DNA of 64,000 nt from Tetrahymena elliotti 4EA. Taxonomy: Eukaryota; Ciliophora; Oligohymenophorea; Hymenostomatida; Tetrahymenidae. This document shows, piece after piece, positions 50,149 to 63,800 of the stretch (its first letter is position 1; every line of letters begins with the position of its first letter). The notes under the pieces were generated by a model that saw only the letters and a program-made list of their open reading frames with translations, had not been told where the DNA came from and ran no database searches. Location of the stretch: positions 671,804 to 735,803 of the forward strand of contig JH720334.1 in the NCBI GenBank assembly GCA_000231825.2, given 5' to 3'. The translations under genes and the position numbers were made by a program.

Positions 50149-51979
50149 TCATTATAATTTACTGACAGTTTCTAATGATAGGATTTAAGTAATTAGATCT
50201 AATTACTTGTTATTGTCCTCATATTCCTTAATGAATTCTGTATTTTTTTCTTAAAACTTTAATCTAGGTAAGAAATAGTAGGTGTTAAGAACTGTGTTAA
50301 CATAAAATATTTCTTTGAATGCATTTTTTCTCTTTAAAACCTCTTTTAATAAATTCAAGTAGATCTATCTTATTTTTAATTACTTTATTTGACTATTTTT
50401 TATTGCCATACAAGCTTATCTTATACTAATCAACCCAAAAGTTTTTTATTGTTCATTTGCTTGGTTATTACTGATTATGCACATACCTTAGATTAATAGT
50501 CCATCTATAAACTATATTTATTAAAAAATTATCAATATACTTTTTTAATTTTATGTATTACTTATTCTGATGATTATCCGAAGTATTTTTCTACATTTTT
50601 AATATATTACTCAGACAAAATGCTTGCTTTTTGTAAATTAGTTAAAGCAAATTATAATACAATGATATGGGCTTAAGTTTCATAATAGAGGCGAGTTTTA
50701 GTTTTTTTCTACTTTTCCATCTCTAAAGAGTTTGCATTTAAAATTTTGAAGGCACTCTAAAAATCGTTTTCTTCTATAAGTTAAACTGCTTTTAGATTCA
50801 AAGCTTTCCATACTATTTCATTTTATGAGTCTGCAGATTTTTATAAAATCTTTTGATAAATTTAAAATAATTTACAAATTTAATATGCCTTCTCAAATCA
50901 ATTAAAATTACCTCAAAACAAGAATTAAGACTTTGGATAGAGTCAAAATGTTTTCCTAGTAAGTTCATAACTAAACTGTCATAATAATAGAGTATAGATT
51001 ACTAATTATGATTTTTGCCATCAGAATTTTCGAGAATTTATTACATTTATAAAACCCTGGTCTATGCTAAATCAAAATCAGCTGTATATTAACAAATATT
51101 AACACACTCTTAGTAGAATTCAAAACAGAGCTAAGAATGAGTTTCGCTTAATCCTTTTTAATCAATTAATTACTCACACCTTTACATATCTTCTATTGCA
51201 GAAGCTATTTACTAAAGTTCTACTTATAGTTTTATCTTCTAAATATAAATTTCTACTTTCAAACAAATCAAATCTAAAATAGCTTCATCTTGGTCTCCAA
51301 TAGATTCAATTAATGCACTAGCTTATTAAATAGTATTGAAACTCTCACCAAGTTCTTCAGTCTTGTAATAGAGTCTACTCTCAAGTAGATTATGTTTTAA
51401 AATTTATATTTAATTCATTTTCCCATTTTCTTTATACTCTTTAAGTTCTTCCAAAATCTCAAAAGCCTCATTACCATTTTTTTCTGGATTTATCAACTAA
51501 ACACTAGCAAGGTCTAGTTTAAAGGAAATCAATTCACTCAATATAAAATTTGCATCTAGTATCTCAGTTTCAGCATCTTGCTATTCTCCTTATTCATATT
51601 TATTCAACTGATTAGTTAAATAAGTAATGCAGTCTTCATATAAAGTAACAGCTTCCTCATAATCTCTTTTATAAATCAAAAATTAGCATAATTTTTTGTA
51701 ATCAATTTAGAAATCTTTATAAAATTCTTATTTCTCATGCTTTTCCTTGGTTTTGATAATTTTAACTTAAGTTAAAACCATTTGATTAAAGTTATTTTTT
51801 CTTATATATCCATTCAATTACTTCTAAAAATCTTGTAATTTCTTTTCAGTACTACCAAATCTACTGAATTAAAACTATGGGACCTACTATAATTTAATGT
51901 TTCTATAAACTAACTGCTTATTTATTTAGTTATTCTAAAGAAGCTTACAAAAATTAATGACTTTAAATATATTTTTCAT
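50149..51979 (-). CDS. TPR-like helical repeat protein, possibly mitochondrial
   Basis: Minus-strand gene starting MKNIFKVINFCKLLQNNQIN. Introns 50850-50911 and 50512-50561 restore the frame. The first 50 residues are basic, have few acidic residues and end QFQFSRFGSTEKKL, which looks like a mitochondrial presequence (prediction only). The body is a run of paired helices of TPR type: LIYKRDYEEAVTLYEDCITY, LLESRLYYKTEELGESFNTI, CFEFYQECVNICQYTADFDL, SILYYYDSLVMNLLGKHFDS, VWKALNLKAVQLIEENDFQS and ISIRQACMAIKNSQIKQLKI. The Y/A/G/A spacing typical of TPR is only partly kept. It ends QILSLETVSKLQ-TGA. Length is about 560 residues. The specific family is unknown. It is divergent from the gene at 53165. 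Confidence 0.78.
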
Positions 51980-53164
51980 TTTATAACTATTATTGTAATT
52001 TAGAATAGTTTGAAAGTTAGAATCTTATTAATTTTTTTGATTGTGGAGTCAAAATTTATTTTTTTTATATACTTTCCAAAATGATTAAAACTATTGAATA
52101 TTAGTCAAATCCAGTATTAAAATATCTCTATCTATTTTTGTATTTTTATTCTAAAAATAAAATAGTTTAAAATCATCAATTTAATAATTTTCATTTTTTT
52201 TTGTTTAAAATTAGTTTTTATGATATAATTTGAAACACATAAATTTAGATAATTTTTCCTATTAAAGTTAAAAATTTTAATTTTTAATTAATTAATAAAA
52301 ATTAATTTTAATATTTAAATTTAAGTTAGAAAAATAAATTATTTTAAATTTAAAGAATTTTTATTTTAAAAGAGATTAGAAATGAATGTTGAAGCTATGT
52401 AATTTTACTCTTCTTTGATAAAATTTCTAAGAAAAAAAAGAAGATCTAAATTTTGAATTATTTATGATAATTAGTTTAAAAAACAAACGTGATGTTATGA
52501 ATAAGTTTAATAGATTTAGTTCATTATGATAGGATTCCTATTTATAATATGTTAAAAAATTTAGTAAGCAGCAAGCACATTAAGTAAAATTAATAGATTA
52601 TTTATTATGGTATCAATGGTTTTTAGAAGTTACAATTACTTATTATTACTATTAAAAATTGATAAATAAAAAATATTTTGTAATTTTAGCTGGTATTATT
52701 TTTTAAGATATTCTTAATAATAATTTGAGGATGGAATTAGATTGTATTATTTTAAAGTGGATTATTTTTATCTTGGTTGGTTGTAAATGAATATTATTAG
52801 AATCAATGAACAATTAAAATCATCATAAATTTTATTTGGTAAGGCATTGCTCAAATTAATAATTAGGAATTTGATTGGCTGAAAACTAAGAGAATTATAA
52901 TGCCTTTTTAGAAAAAATATTAATAATTAATAATTAAGAAGATATCCAATAACATACGATTATATTTGGGAGAGAAAGATATTTGTAATTTATTAATTTA
53001 CTCAACTAATTATTCAGTTTTAATGTGAGTATTTTATCATCTTATTATAATTAATAATTAAGCAACGTTAGTATTTTTTAGACAATAATTAAAAATCTTC
53101 CAAAAATTTCAATTAAAAAGTAAAAAATCCACACTTAGAAACAATATTTTAAACAAAGCAAAAA
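51980..53164. other. Divergent intergenic region
   Basis: About 1.2 kb between divergent gene starts. The sequence is A/T-rich, and several short TAATAATTA tracts cluster at 52850-53060. No other feature is supported. Confidence 0.55.
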
Positions 53165-54425
53165 ATGTACGATTATAACTCTACAGAAGAAGTTTAGGTT
53201 TTAGAAGAAAAGTTAAAGTCTTATCAATTCCCATACTGCTCCAAAGGTGGTGATCACACAGCACATTAGCTAAATAAAGTAGATATAATAATTGTTTTCG
53301 AAATTAAAATTCCAAAATTAAATTAATACATATGAAGATAATCTTAATCTTAATTTAACTTCATTTTCCTTTGATGACAAAAATAGTTTTGTATTGATAC
53401 TAAGTGCAGAAAAGATCAAATTCTTGAACCTCATTGCATTATATGTGAAGAATATAGAACACACAACACTCCTACTCATGTTACAAAGCCTTTGAAATTA
53501 GCCATCAGAGATTTGATTACTTAAGTATGTGAATCAGAAGAGGACAAAAAAGTTGAAGATGAAATTGAAATCAATTTATTAAAAATTGCATAAGATTATA
53601 AGGTAATAAAAATCCTTTCAAAGCAATTAATAAATAAGCAAAAAAATTATTTTAGATATTAATTCAAATGATTTTTATTTTTGAGATTATTTTTATGAAG
53701 AGGATTTAATTTTTTATGGTATATTTTAGGCATTAGCAGATAAACTTTATAAGCTTTCTGATGATGCTTATGCAAGTTTAGACATTTACCGTTTAACTAT
53801 GAGTAAAGAAAGCCCTAAGAAGAGAGAAGTTAGATAGATTCTTTATGAATTGCTTTCAAATGAATAGGAAACCAATTTGAGAACAAGTTTGAAAAAATTA
53901 GTTCCTTTGACTATGATAGATAGAGGAACTCTAATAGTTACTGATGAAGTAAACATGTCAATTAAAAGAGCTGTTGAATCTAATAGTGATAAATACATCT
54001 AAATTATGCGTGATTCACTTCGTAGACTCTCTTAATTAACAGAAAGTCTCTTAGAAATAAGTATCTTAGAGGGTTATGAAGAAATGAATGGAAATCTTAA
54101 AGCAGAAGATATGGATGGATATGAAACATTCAATAGTACTACATAAAATGGAAATGGTGCTTAGTAAAATTCTAATGGAGCTTCTTCACCTGATAAAAAC
54201 TAGACTTAAAAGAGAGAAAGAAGAAAAAAGAATTTAGAAGAAAAGAGAGTTTTCTTAGAAAAAGAAATAGAATAGCATATAGTCAAGTGCAATAATAAAA
54301 ATTGTGAGGAAGTAAAACCTAATAAAGGTATTGGATCATGGAGAATCACAGACTGCTACTATGGCAGAAAACTTAATGAAGAATGGTTGAAAGTTTTAAA
54401 TCATCTTTAATATGAAGCTCATTGA
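53165..54425 (+). CDS. Cys/His-rich (B-box-like) zinc-binding protein
   Basis: Three exons (introns 53279-53386 and 53603-53729) give about 340 residues. It starts MYDYNSTEEVQVLEEKLKSY. The joined first two exons hold a Cys/His cluster: YCSKGGDHTAHQLNKFCIDT, then KCRKDQILEPHCIICEEYRT, then HNTPTHVTKP. The spacing of C, H, C, C, CxxC and H/H resembles a B-box-type zinc module. It is not a RING, since too few CxxC pairs are present. The middle is helical (LAIRDLITQVCESEEDKKVE, ALADKLYKLSDDAYASLDIY). A low-complexity linker (QNGNGAQQNSNGASSPDKNQ) leads to a basic coiled coil (KRERRKKNLEEKRVFLEKEI) and a final CNNKNCEEVKPNKGIGSWRI...CYYGRKLNEEWLKVLNHL, which may be another Cys-containing module. 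Domain assignment is moderate and the function is unknown. Confidence 0.75.
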
Positions 54426-55453
54426 TTGAATATTTATTTATATATGTATGCATTTTGCTAAATATTTCATTTTCAATTAATTTTTTTAAGTTCTTTTTAT
54501 TTACTTGAAGTATTCATATTTTTTTCAAACAAAAATGATTCATTTCCAATTTCTCATTTTAATTTTAAAATTAGAGTTTTTATAGCAGATTTTTTCATAT
54601 TTTGATCAAAAAAATATTCATGAAAACTTAATACTGATGGTAACTATGAATTATTTTCACTAACAAACTTTCATCAAATAAACAAATAGCTTTATATCTA
54701 GCTAGTGATCTACAACTATTATTAAATCTTAAAAACAAATTTAGTTGTAAATCAAAATAATTAAAATTTAAATGACTTTAGTGAAAATATTTTGAAAAAA
54801 TTAATTCACATAAAATAAATTTTATTTTCAATGCTACAGATATATCGTGTAAAGTATCTCTCCTATTTTTATTTTATTTACATTCAATATTAAATATTAA
54901 TCAATTTTCAAATAAAACTAAATAATTAATGTTAATTTATTTAAAATATTTAGAAATTTAAAATAGTTATTATTTATTTAAATTATTTTTCAAAAAAAAT
55001 CGTAAAAGTAAAATATATTTTAAAATTTTTAACTTTTAAATGTTTAGTATCTTTTTCTTCCTTTTATTTAAGAAAATGAAACAACTTTAATATAAGCCTA
55101 GTAGATCTATTTGATGCAATCAACATTCCTAAAAATATTTAATTAAGTTACACTTAAATAAATTGAAACACAAAAAAAATTAAATGACAATTAAAAATCA
55201 CTATACTTGATCCAGTCCGTCATTTTCAGTAATAAATAAGCAAAGTGGATATATAATATTTAAATTTTTAAAATTTACTATACTAATAAAATAGAAATTA
55301 AACAGAAAACTGGATAATGAATATCCATTCAATAGATAAATTGTCTATCTTAAATAGTAAATTGAAAAACTATTATCCTCTAATCTAATTGTGCAATAAA
55401 GAAAATCTTTGATTTAAATTTTATAGAAAGTAGAAAATACTCATTTATCAAAA
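54426..55453. other. Intergenic region between two plus-strand genes
   Basis: About 1.03 kb of A/T-rich DNA with no supported coding or RNA feature. It should include the promoter of the TMEM43-like gene. Confidence 0.55.
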
Positions 55454-57448
55454 ATGAAAACTACATTTTTCATTACTTTACTTTTTACTATTATTACCTG
55501 CTAACAAATAAGCAAGGAGCCATCTTTGACTTAACTCTAATAGGAAGGATAATAGTTTTAGAATAGTGAAAACAAGCAAAAATTTCTTAGCTAATAGAAG
55601 TAATAGAGTTTAGAGTAATATGATACAGACAATTTAAAAAGTGATGAAGAGTAATTATAAAAAATTAAAAATTTAGCTGATCAATCCAGTGAGGAGAAAA
55701 CATAAGAAGGAAAAGATGAATAAAGCACAAGCGAAAAAATATAATAGGAAATCGAATTTTCGTTGTTATTTATAGCTGGGTTGCTTTGTGCAGCTCTAGG
55801 TATTAGCTTCGAATGGAAGAATGAAATATATTATACTAGATATTTAAAACTACTTGATATGATTAAAGATAGGTGCAAAACAAATGATTTTTAAGAGGGA
55901 GATTTAGTCTTTCTCAGTGGAAAGATTAATTATAATTACAATTTGTCAGATCCTTTGTTTAACTTGAATATAGAAAAAGCAGTTAAAATAAAGCGTAATA
56001 TTTAGATGGTGTAGTACGATGAAAAAAATAAGAGTGATGACGAATATGATGAAAATGGTAATTTAAAAATCAGAAAATTGGCTAAATCACCTAGAGCTAA
56101 TAAGAATAATTATGTCAAAAAGTGGATAAGTTACAGAGTTCCAGTTTTGAACTTTAAAGATTAAAATAAAATTTAAAAATCTTAAAAGTATTGTAAATTT
56201 ATTGCTGAGAGTGATACGTTTCAAATAAATAAAATTTCTTTGTCATTACCAAACACCTCGCCAAATTAAGGACCAATAAACTCACCTGGAACTCCAAAAA
56301 TAGGTAACTCTATTCTCAATTTCAGTAATGCTGCCAATAGCTCTTCATTTGATGGAGTGAATAAATCTTAAAAGTTTCGTTCAAGTTTGAAAAGTGGATA
56401 GGTAAATTCTTCAACAGGTGTTTAATAAGGTAGCATGACTGCTCCTAATGCAACCTCTTAATAAAAACTATTTCGCCAAAATTCTAGTTAAAGCAATTCT
56501 CATAATAATGGTAAAATAGCCATAACAGATCTTTCTTGCTTTGATGATTTTCCAGTGTAACCTTTTAATTACAATCTACTAACAAATAGTGAAAAAGAGC
56601 TGATAACAAATAAAATTGAAGACTTACGTCGCTTGAAGGCAGCCTTTGATGACTAAATATATGATACTTATGTTATGTTTAAGGATGATGAAGTACTAAT
56701 TAGCAGAAAGTAAGATTTTAAGATGCATTTAGGAGATAATAAAATGCAACATAGTTTTATTTATGCTGATCAAGTAAGCATAATAGGTAAATTGGGAAGC
56801 AACAACACTCTTATCCCATATTATAGCATAGAAGAAAACAATGAAGATATAGAATTAGATGACATGGATGATGTAAACAACTCTCCATTGTTAAGAAAAA
56901 GAAATAAGAAAATACATCTTTTGGATCTTAAAAGTAATTTACTTTATTAGACTCATCTTCATCAAGGTTATTAAGAAAGTGGCTTTATGTAAAGTAACAA
57001 TGAAAGAATACGATATAATAGTAATGAATCTACCTGTACCTATTATTTTTGTTATATTCCTCGCTTAATGAAAACTATCTTTGCTTTTGATGATAAAGTT
57101 TACTGGGCTATTGATTAAATAGTTAATTTAGATTCATTCTTACAAATAAAAAAGGAACAATTTTCTAAATTAGTTAAACTCTGCAGGTATATTTCTCTAT
57201 TCTTTCTCTTAATAGGTGTTTATCTTAGTATTCAACCAATCTTGAATGCATTTGGAATTATCAATTCTGAAAACTTGTAAAAAAATTCTTCTATGTTTGA
57301 GTAGATTTTGGTGGTGATTCTACTAACATTTTCTGTATTTCTAACTACAGCTTTCCCATTATATGCAGTTTACAAAATATATATTGGCATTATTATGTTA
57401 GCACTATCTCTAGGATTACTTTACTTAGCAAGAATTATATCTTACTGA
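55454..57448 (+). CDS. TMEM43-family membrane protein (664 aa)
   Basis: Intronless frame of 665 codons. A signal peptide is likely (MKTTFFITLLFTIITCQQ), followed by a Q/E-rich segment and a membrane helix (FSLLFIAGLLCAALGISFEW). The family domain begins EGDLVFLSGKINYNYNLSDP, matching the 'G-L-V-H-I-I-G-A-L...LSDP' region of TMEM43. Then come KAVKIKRNIQMVQYDE and VKKWISYRVPVLNF, which match the 'V-R-M-Y-Q-W-V-E' and 'Y-x-T-E-W' segments. After an S/N-rich insert (about residues 270-370), DFKMHLGDNKMQHSFIYADQVSIIGKLGSN... leads to a run of C-terminal helices: YISLFFLLIGVYLSIQPILN, ILVVILLTFSVFLTTAFPLY and YIGIIMLALSLGLLYLARII. Animal TMEM43 (LUMA) sits in the ER and inner nuclear membrane and is about 400 residues. 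This one is longer because of the insert and extended N-terminus. Confidence 0.82.
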
Positions 57449-59239
57449 AAAAAACAAAATATCTTATTTATATTATAATAAAATTAACAATTTGAAACAT
57501 GATCTTGATCAATATTTTATATCTCTCCTTCCCTAAAATTTATAGTTGTAATTAGACTTTTTAAAAAATCTAAGTTAAAAATCATTAAATTATTTCATTG
57601 GTTTTATTTTCAAATATATATCAATCAATCAATATCAAAAATAATAGATTTATATTACTTTTTTCTTTCTTCTAAAAACTATCATTCAGCTTCGCATAAA
57701 AATTAAAGGTGCTTTCTTTAATATATATGAAGGATGTAAATAAAGAATCAGAAACATGAATAATATTTTTGTGTCATAAAATTGTATAGTTCTTCTCATC
57801 TTTGGCCAAGAATTTTCTAAGAAAAATTTGATATGATTGAAATAAAACAAATAAATTCTCAAATAATTTCTTTCAAAAAGTTAAAAATAAACAAAAAAAA
57901 TATAATATTTATAACATTTTTATCATTAAAAATAAAAGTATTCCCTTTCTTTGTTTATCTAGGTAGCATGAAAAATTAAATTATTCACTAATCTTTTAAT
58001 TCATATAGTATTTCTTACAAAAAAGATTTTAGTTGATCTTGATTGTATTTTTTTAAAAATTATATTTAATAGATAAATGAGAGATAGTTGAAGACATGTG
58101 AAAGATGCCAGCAGCTTTTAATTCTGAATAGTATTTATTTAAAAAAAATAACCATATTTTAAATGTAGATTTTTTAGTGTTTAAATAGACTTTTAGTTTA
58201 AATTTTAAATAAGTAATCATTTTGTTCTCACAGTACAGCAAAAATAATAGATTTTGACTTGAAGAAAATAGTAAAAAAAATTAAAAAAAAGTCATTAATA
58301 AAATTTTCTAATTCAAATTAAAAATTCTTTTGTCCCAAAATTATTTACTTAAAATTCTAGAAAATACTTGTAACTTGAAAGCCAAAAGTGCAATAAAAAT
58401 TAAAGTTAGTATTCTGATGACTTTTAAATATTGAAAATAATTTTTTTTGTAAATATATCTAATGAAGATTTACTTTTTTCTAAACAAACAATTGATTTTT
58501 ATGAATGATATAAATACTATTAGTAAACCTTATCAAAAAGGAGTTAAAAAAAAAAATTTTTAAGAATAATTAAGAAAAAAATAGAAAATTCCAAGATTTT
58601 CTAAATTGATATAAATAAGAAGTATTTAAAAATATTGTAAATTAGATTTTTTAAATGGTCATTTAACTTTTTACTTGTCTACTAAGCATACAAATTATAT
58701 TTAATGTTTATTTAAATTTAATAAAGGACTTTCATAGATTATTCTTTGATTAAAATAGATATTAGTATAACTGTATGAAATTGATAGCTTCTATTTATAA
58801 TTTCATTTTTCAATTTATTTCATCACTCTTTTTAAAGTAATAAAAGATTTTTTTCTAAAGTGTTATCTAAATAATCAAATCTAATCACAAATGGACTAAA
58901 AATTTAATTGGATTAACCACTTATTTCAATTGTTTTCTTACATTTCAATTTGATTTATACAAAAAATGTCTTAAGATTATAGGTTTTCTGATGAAATGTT
59001 TACTTAGTTAAATAAATGAAAAATTCACAAGTAAATTTCTCAGTTTTCATTCTATTAAATTATGTAATACACATTAAATTTGTATATGTTATGGTTTTAT
59101 ATAAAAAAGAGTTGGAGATTATAAATATTAATAAAAAATTATAAAAAAAATTCCTAAAATACTATTAAAAATAATCTTATTAAGTAAGGTTCAGCTCAAA
59201 TTTCATTAAATATAAATCTTAAAGTTAAGTGAATTAAAA
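57449..59239. other. Intergenic region between TMEM43-like and copper-transporter genes
   Basis: About 1.8 kb of very A/T-rich DNA. A chance ORF at 58053-58241 (minus) shows no family signature. No RNA gene or repeat is supported. Confidence 0.55.
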
Positions 59240-59886
59240 ATGATGGGCCCTATGCACATGTATGTCTACTTTGATGAGACTTGCGCTTTTGTATTTAAAC
59301 AGTAAAATTACATTATTTATAATCTAATCGAAATGCTAAACATAGATAATTATAATTTAAAATTTATTGTAAAAAAATAAAGATTCAAGACCACTTTTGG
59401 TGATTATGGTTGGTTTGTTTTTGGTTGCTTTTGCTGCTTACTCTACGGAATTTTCCATATGTTTATTCCATTCATGAAGGATCTTTATTTAAAATCTGTT
59501 CTTAAAAAGTAATTCAAAATTATTTTATTCTAGGATTGTTACTTCTATTTTTTAGAAAGAAAATCTCTATTTATAAGAGAACTTAATAAACAAAGAATCT
59601 TGATTTTTTAATGTTTTTAAATAAAATAAAGTATTAAAAAAATATTTTAAAATTTATTAGCAATCCTTCTAAGAATACCCGTTGCCCTATTCATGTTAAA
59701 ATCATCCTTACTATTTACTACTTCACTTATACTTTATCAAATTTCATGCTTATGATGATAATGATGACTATGAATGGGTGGGTTTTGATCGCTACAGCAT
59801 TAGGCTTAACAATAGGCTATTTCATCTTTACTTTTGATAAATCAGTCTATGAATTGAAAGGAAACCATGAACTTTGCCATTCTTGA
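59240..59886 (+). CDS. Ctr-family copper transporter (137 aa)
   Basis: Imports Cu(I) as a trimer across the plasma or an internal membrane. Three small exons (introns 59302-59382 and 59509-59660) join to exactly 138 codons. The N-terminus MMGPMHMYVYFDETCAFVFK has the short Met motif and the HMYxxF entry typical of Ctr proteins. TM1 is GWFVFGCFCCLLYGIFHMFI. After a short basic loop (LKNNPSKNTRCPIHVK), TM2 is YTLSNFMLMMIMMTMNGWVL with the essential MxxxM. TM3 is IATALGLTIGYFIFTF with the GxxxG packing motif. The C-terminus is short and ends ELCHS, without the usual HCH. The small size and motif order are diagnostic. A second ATG directly follows the first, so the start may be 59243. Confidence 0.92.
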
Positions 59887-60894
59887 AACTTTATTATTCT
59901 ATAATTTATGTGAGTTATACATGATTGCTAAATTTATGCAATCTGTGGTTTTTGTAAGAAATTTCAAGTCAAAATTAGTATTAATTTAATATTTTAAAAC
60001 AAAATTTTGTCTTCTTCTCTTAAAAAAAGGCTACTATATTCATCTTTTATGTAATTTATTATGAAATTTTTGAACAGTTTAGAATTCAAAGTATTTTATC
60101 ATCTAAATTACATTTAGTTTTAACCTTTTTTAAAGATTTGTGAATAGAGTAACCAACATATTTTTATCATATTTCTCATGGAAGCATTTTTGGAGATAAA
60201 CTACTAATAATAAAAGAATTTTTTTAGTTAAATTAAAGTATTTAAAATTATAAAAGATTAATAAACAAATACACCAACATATTCATATTACACCATTTAT
60301 CTTTTCATAGAATTAAAATGATTACATTTAAATTAAGTAATTTTGAGTAATGTAAATCTTATAGATATTTACCTACTTCTATAAATAGCTTTTGTTTGAT
60401 TAGGCTATTTATTTTCTAATATTATTAAAATGAAATTAATTTTTGTTCTAAATTTTTGGGATAAAAATTCTATTTAATCTCAATTAAAAAATTAAATTTT
60501 TAAAATCATAAAATAATTTATGCAAAAATTAACCAATAAAGATATTAAAAACAATTTTTATTAAAAATAAATAAAAAAAGAAAAAAAACTTTAAAAGAAA
60601 TGTAATAGAATAAAGTAAACTAATTTCTGTTGAGTTAAGAGTTTATATAATAAGAATAAAAGTAGTTTGGAATTTGAATATAGACTTTAAAAATCTAATT
60701 GGTTGTGTGTTAAGTGTATTTAAATATTTATTAAAAAATAACTTAAATTAGATATATTTCATCTTTCAATTATATTAATTATCACATCAAAAGAGATAGC
60801 TATAAATTAAAGATAATCAATATAGGTTTTAATAAAGTATTTTCATTCTAAGATCAAAATAAAGAAGAATTAAATTTTACTAAGCAATTTAAAT
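59887..60894. other. Intergenic region between copper-transporter and IP3R-like genes
   Basis: About 1 kb of A/T-rich DNA with no supported feature. It should contain the promoter of the IP3R-like gene. Confidence 0.55.
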
Positions 60895-63800
60895 ATGAAC
60901 CATTCTTCATCTGGATAAGATGCAGGACACTAACAGCCTGAAAGACTAGTTAGATTTGGCTCTCTCATACATTTAAATTTGGAAGATAGCTTTTAATATT
61001 ATATGTATGGTGAAGGCTTTATGAATTAAAGTGTAGAAATGAAAAAGTTTGATTTACAAGGAGAAGCAAATAAAGATGATGATTTTTCATATTGTTTATT
61101 TATGATTCTTCCTTTTTAGGATTTAAATTCCTTCAGGCAATAACAAATTTTGTTAGAATTCTTTTAAGAAGGAGCTAAAGAACTAAAAAGTAACTTGAAT
61201 TTAAAATACATTTTTTTTGAATTGTAGTAAAGATCTATGAGAAACTTATCAAAAAAAGCGAAAAATAAAATAAATTAGTTTATATAATAATTTAAAATAA
61301 TATTTTATGAGTATTTTTATAGTGGTTTGCTTGAATTTTCAAAATTTCTTAAAAGAATTAGGCCAGGAAGAAAAACTTGATGAAAGAAAGAATAGAATTA
61401 GTGATTTCAAAAATAGGATAGAAAGTGAATTTATAACAAACATAAATGTAATGGAACGTTAATGCGGATAGAAAATATTACTAGTGAACTCTAATTTTAT
61501 GCTTTTGCATTTAAACACAATGAAATATGTCTGTTTAAATAAAGAAAACTCTGAAAATCTTTAGTAAAGCTTTAATTACATAATATAAATAAATCAATCT
61601 AACATTATTATAAAGAGAAGTTAATTTAAAAAATATAAGCCAATTACAATTTAAAAACATTTAAAAACACAATCTAAAATATTTCAAAATTCCCATTATA
61701 ATCTTTAGATTTAGCTTTTTATTTTCTCTTAAAAATAAACAAAACTGGAGAATAGTCCGTATCCTTATGCTAATAATTAAAATAATTAATAAATAATTTA
61801 ATTTTGAATTCCGTTTCAAAATTTATTTTAAGAAGCGTTTTGTACCTTGGAATCTTATTTATATCATTAAGTTCATGAATATTTTACATAAGATAAGCAA
61901 GAAAGTTCATCTAAAATTGCAAAATAACTCTTTTAATTTTAGATATTTTTTTAAATTACAAAAAATATTTTAAATTTAATTTAAATTTTTAAATTAAAAA
62001 AGTGTGGAGTTAGTAGAATATCCGAACAGCTTTTGCTTTTTTAGATTCATGCCTTCTTTGAGGCTTTAAACTATGAGAAATGATAATTTTGTTTATGAAA
62101 ATGAACTTATGCATATTTGCTGTTCAGAAATGATAGATGGCAAAAGGCCTTATTTGATTGCAGATGTGACGAATTAAGATTCAAACAAAAATAAAAAAGA
62201 AAATTAAGTTGCTAAATAATCCTTGGTTTATGCTAGTATTGATAGTGCAAAATCATGGAAGTAAATTCACAATTCAATAATCTTTTATAATGATATATTT
62301 TTTAATTTTTCTGATAGATTAAATTTATATCAAGAACCTGCCTCTACTTCTTAAGTGGAGTCAATAGAAGAAAAAAATTATTTAAGAGCTGGAGATATTG
62401 TTTGGATCATACAAACTGAAAAGAAAGTACTTTGTTTTTTAAAATCTTCATTCTGTTTACTATTTTAACAAAAAGCTCTTTGTAAGCTCTCAAAGGCAAA
62501 GTGATCCTTTTTTAGAAATTTTAAATTCTTAAAAAAATCGTGATGGCAAATCTTTCTTAGAAGATCAAATAAAAGATATTAAAACTTAACTTCTTGAAAA
62601 TTTTAGAACAGAGTTCAGAGCTATTGATAATATTTTCGAAGATTCTGAATAGTAACAAAAATAAACACTCAGTACAAATGGTTTATATAGAATAGAACCA
62701 GAAAACGTATTCGTTGGAGGTCCATTATAATGGGGCAATAAATATAGAATTAGGCATTTAATTTCAGGGAAATATTTAAGCTGTTATAGTTATAAATAGA
62801 AAAAAAAATTGAATACTGATGTAAGTAAACTTATTAGAAATTATTTTTTTTAATTATTTTTTTAAAAGAAAATGAGATACTAACTTAAGCTGACCAAACA
62901 AAGAGATGATTCAACTTTATTTAAATTCATTCCTATTGAAAATTTGATGTTCAAATTCTAGTCTAAACAAAATATTTAAAAAGACTCTTACTTTAGAATA
63001 TAGCATACTTGCAATGACGAAATTGTCTGGCTATCTGCTAAAGAGGAGGAATAAGAAGATAACAATGAAAATGGAGCCATAGTTGAAAAGTATTTTTTAT
63101 TTTCTTAATGAAAAGTTAAAAATGTTATTTTTAATAATTCTCACTAGCCTAGCTGTATTTGAAGGAAAAATGAAGGAAGTGAATACTTTCAAATTCAGAA
63201 AATCAAATTAATAAGATATTTGGGAAACTAACTTTCTCTAATCTTCGATTCCTTTGATTTTGAGTATTGCTTAAAATATTGTAGATATCAGCGAGCAAGA
63301 AAATTTTAAAAATTAAATGTTTAAATTAAGTCAATTCGATTATTTTTATCCAAAGGCCTATGATACTATCAAAGCTATTCAAAATTTTATAACAAATAAA
63401 ATCATCTCAAATATATCTATGCAACACGAATATAATTATCCATCTCTTGACAGATAAGATGTATTTTTTCTTAATTATTTTTATATTTCTTAAAATAGAT
63501 AAATTATATATTTTATTGTCTGAAGCTTTGTTATTAATTTTTTTAACTTTTAAATAAGAAATTTTGTGAATAAATGCTTCTTGGGTTATTTTGCTGGTTT
63601 TTAACAAAAGTTTTTCCTAGACCTGAAGAATTTCAAGAATTTAATGTTAAGCCAGGAGAAGAGTTTCTTTTTGATGATACAGATCCTTTAAAGAATGGAT
63701 AAATATCAAAATAATTTAAAGGCAGAGAGAAATTTTACAGATAGTGTGTGTAGCATTTGAAGAATAAATACACCCTGTCTTTCTAGATTTACAGCTTAAT

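Noticed and set aside
58053..58241. 62-codon minus-strand ORF
   Set aside because: Isolated in A/T-rich spacer, with no recognisable motif or splice partner.
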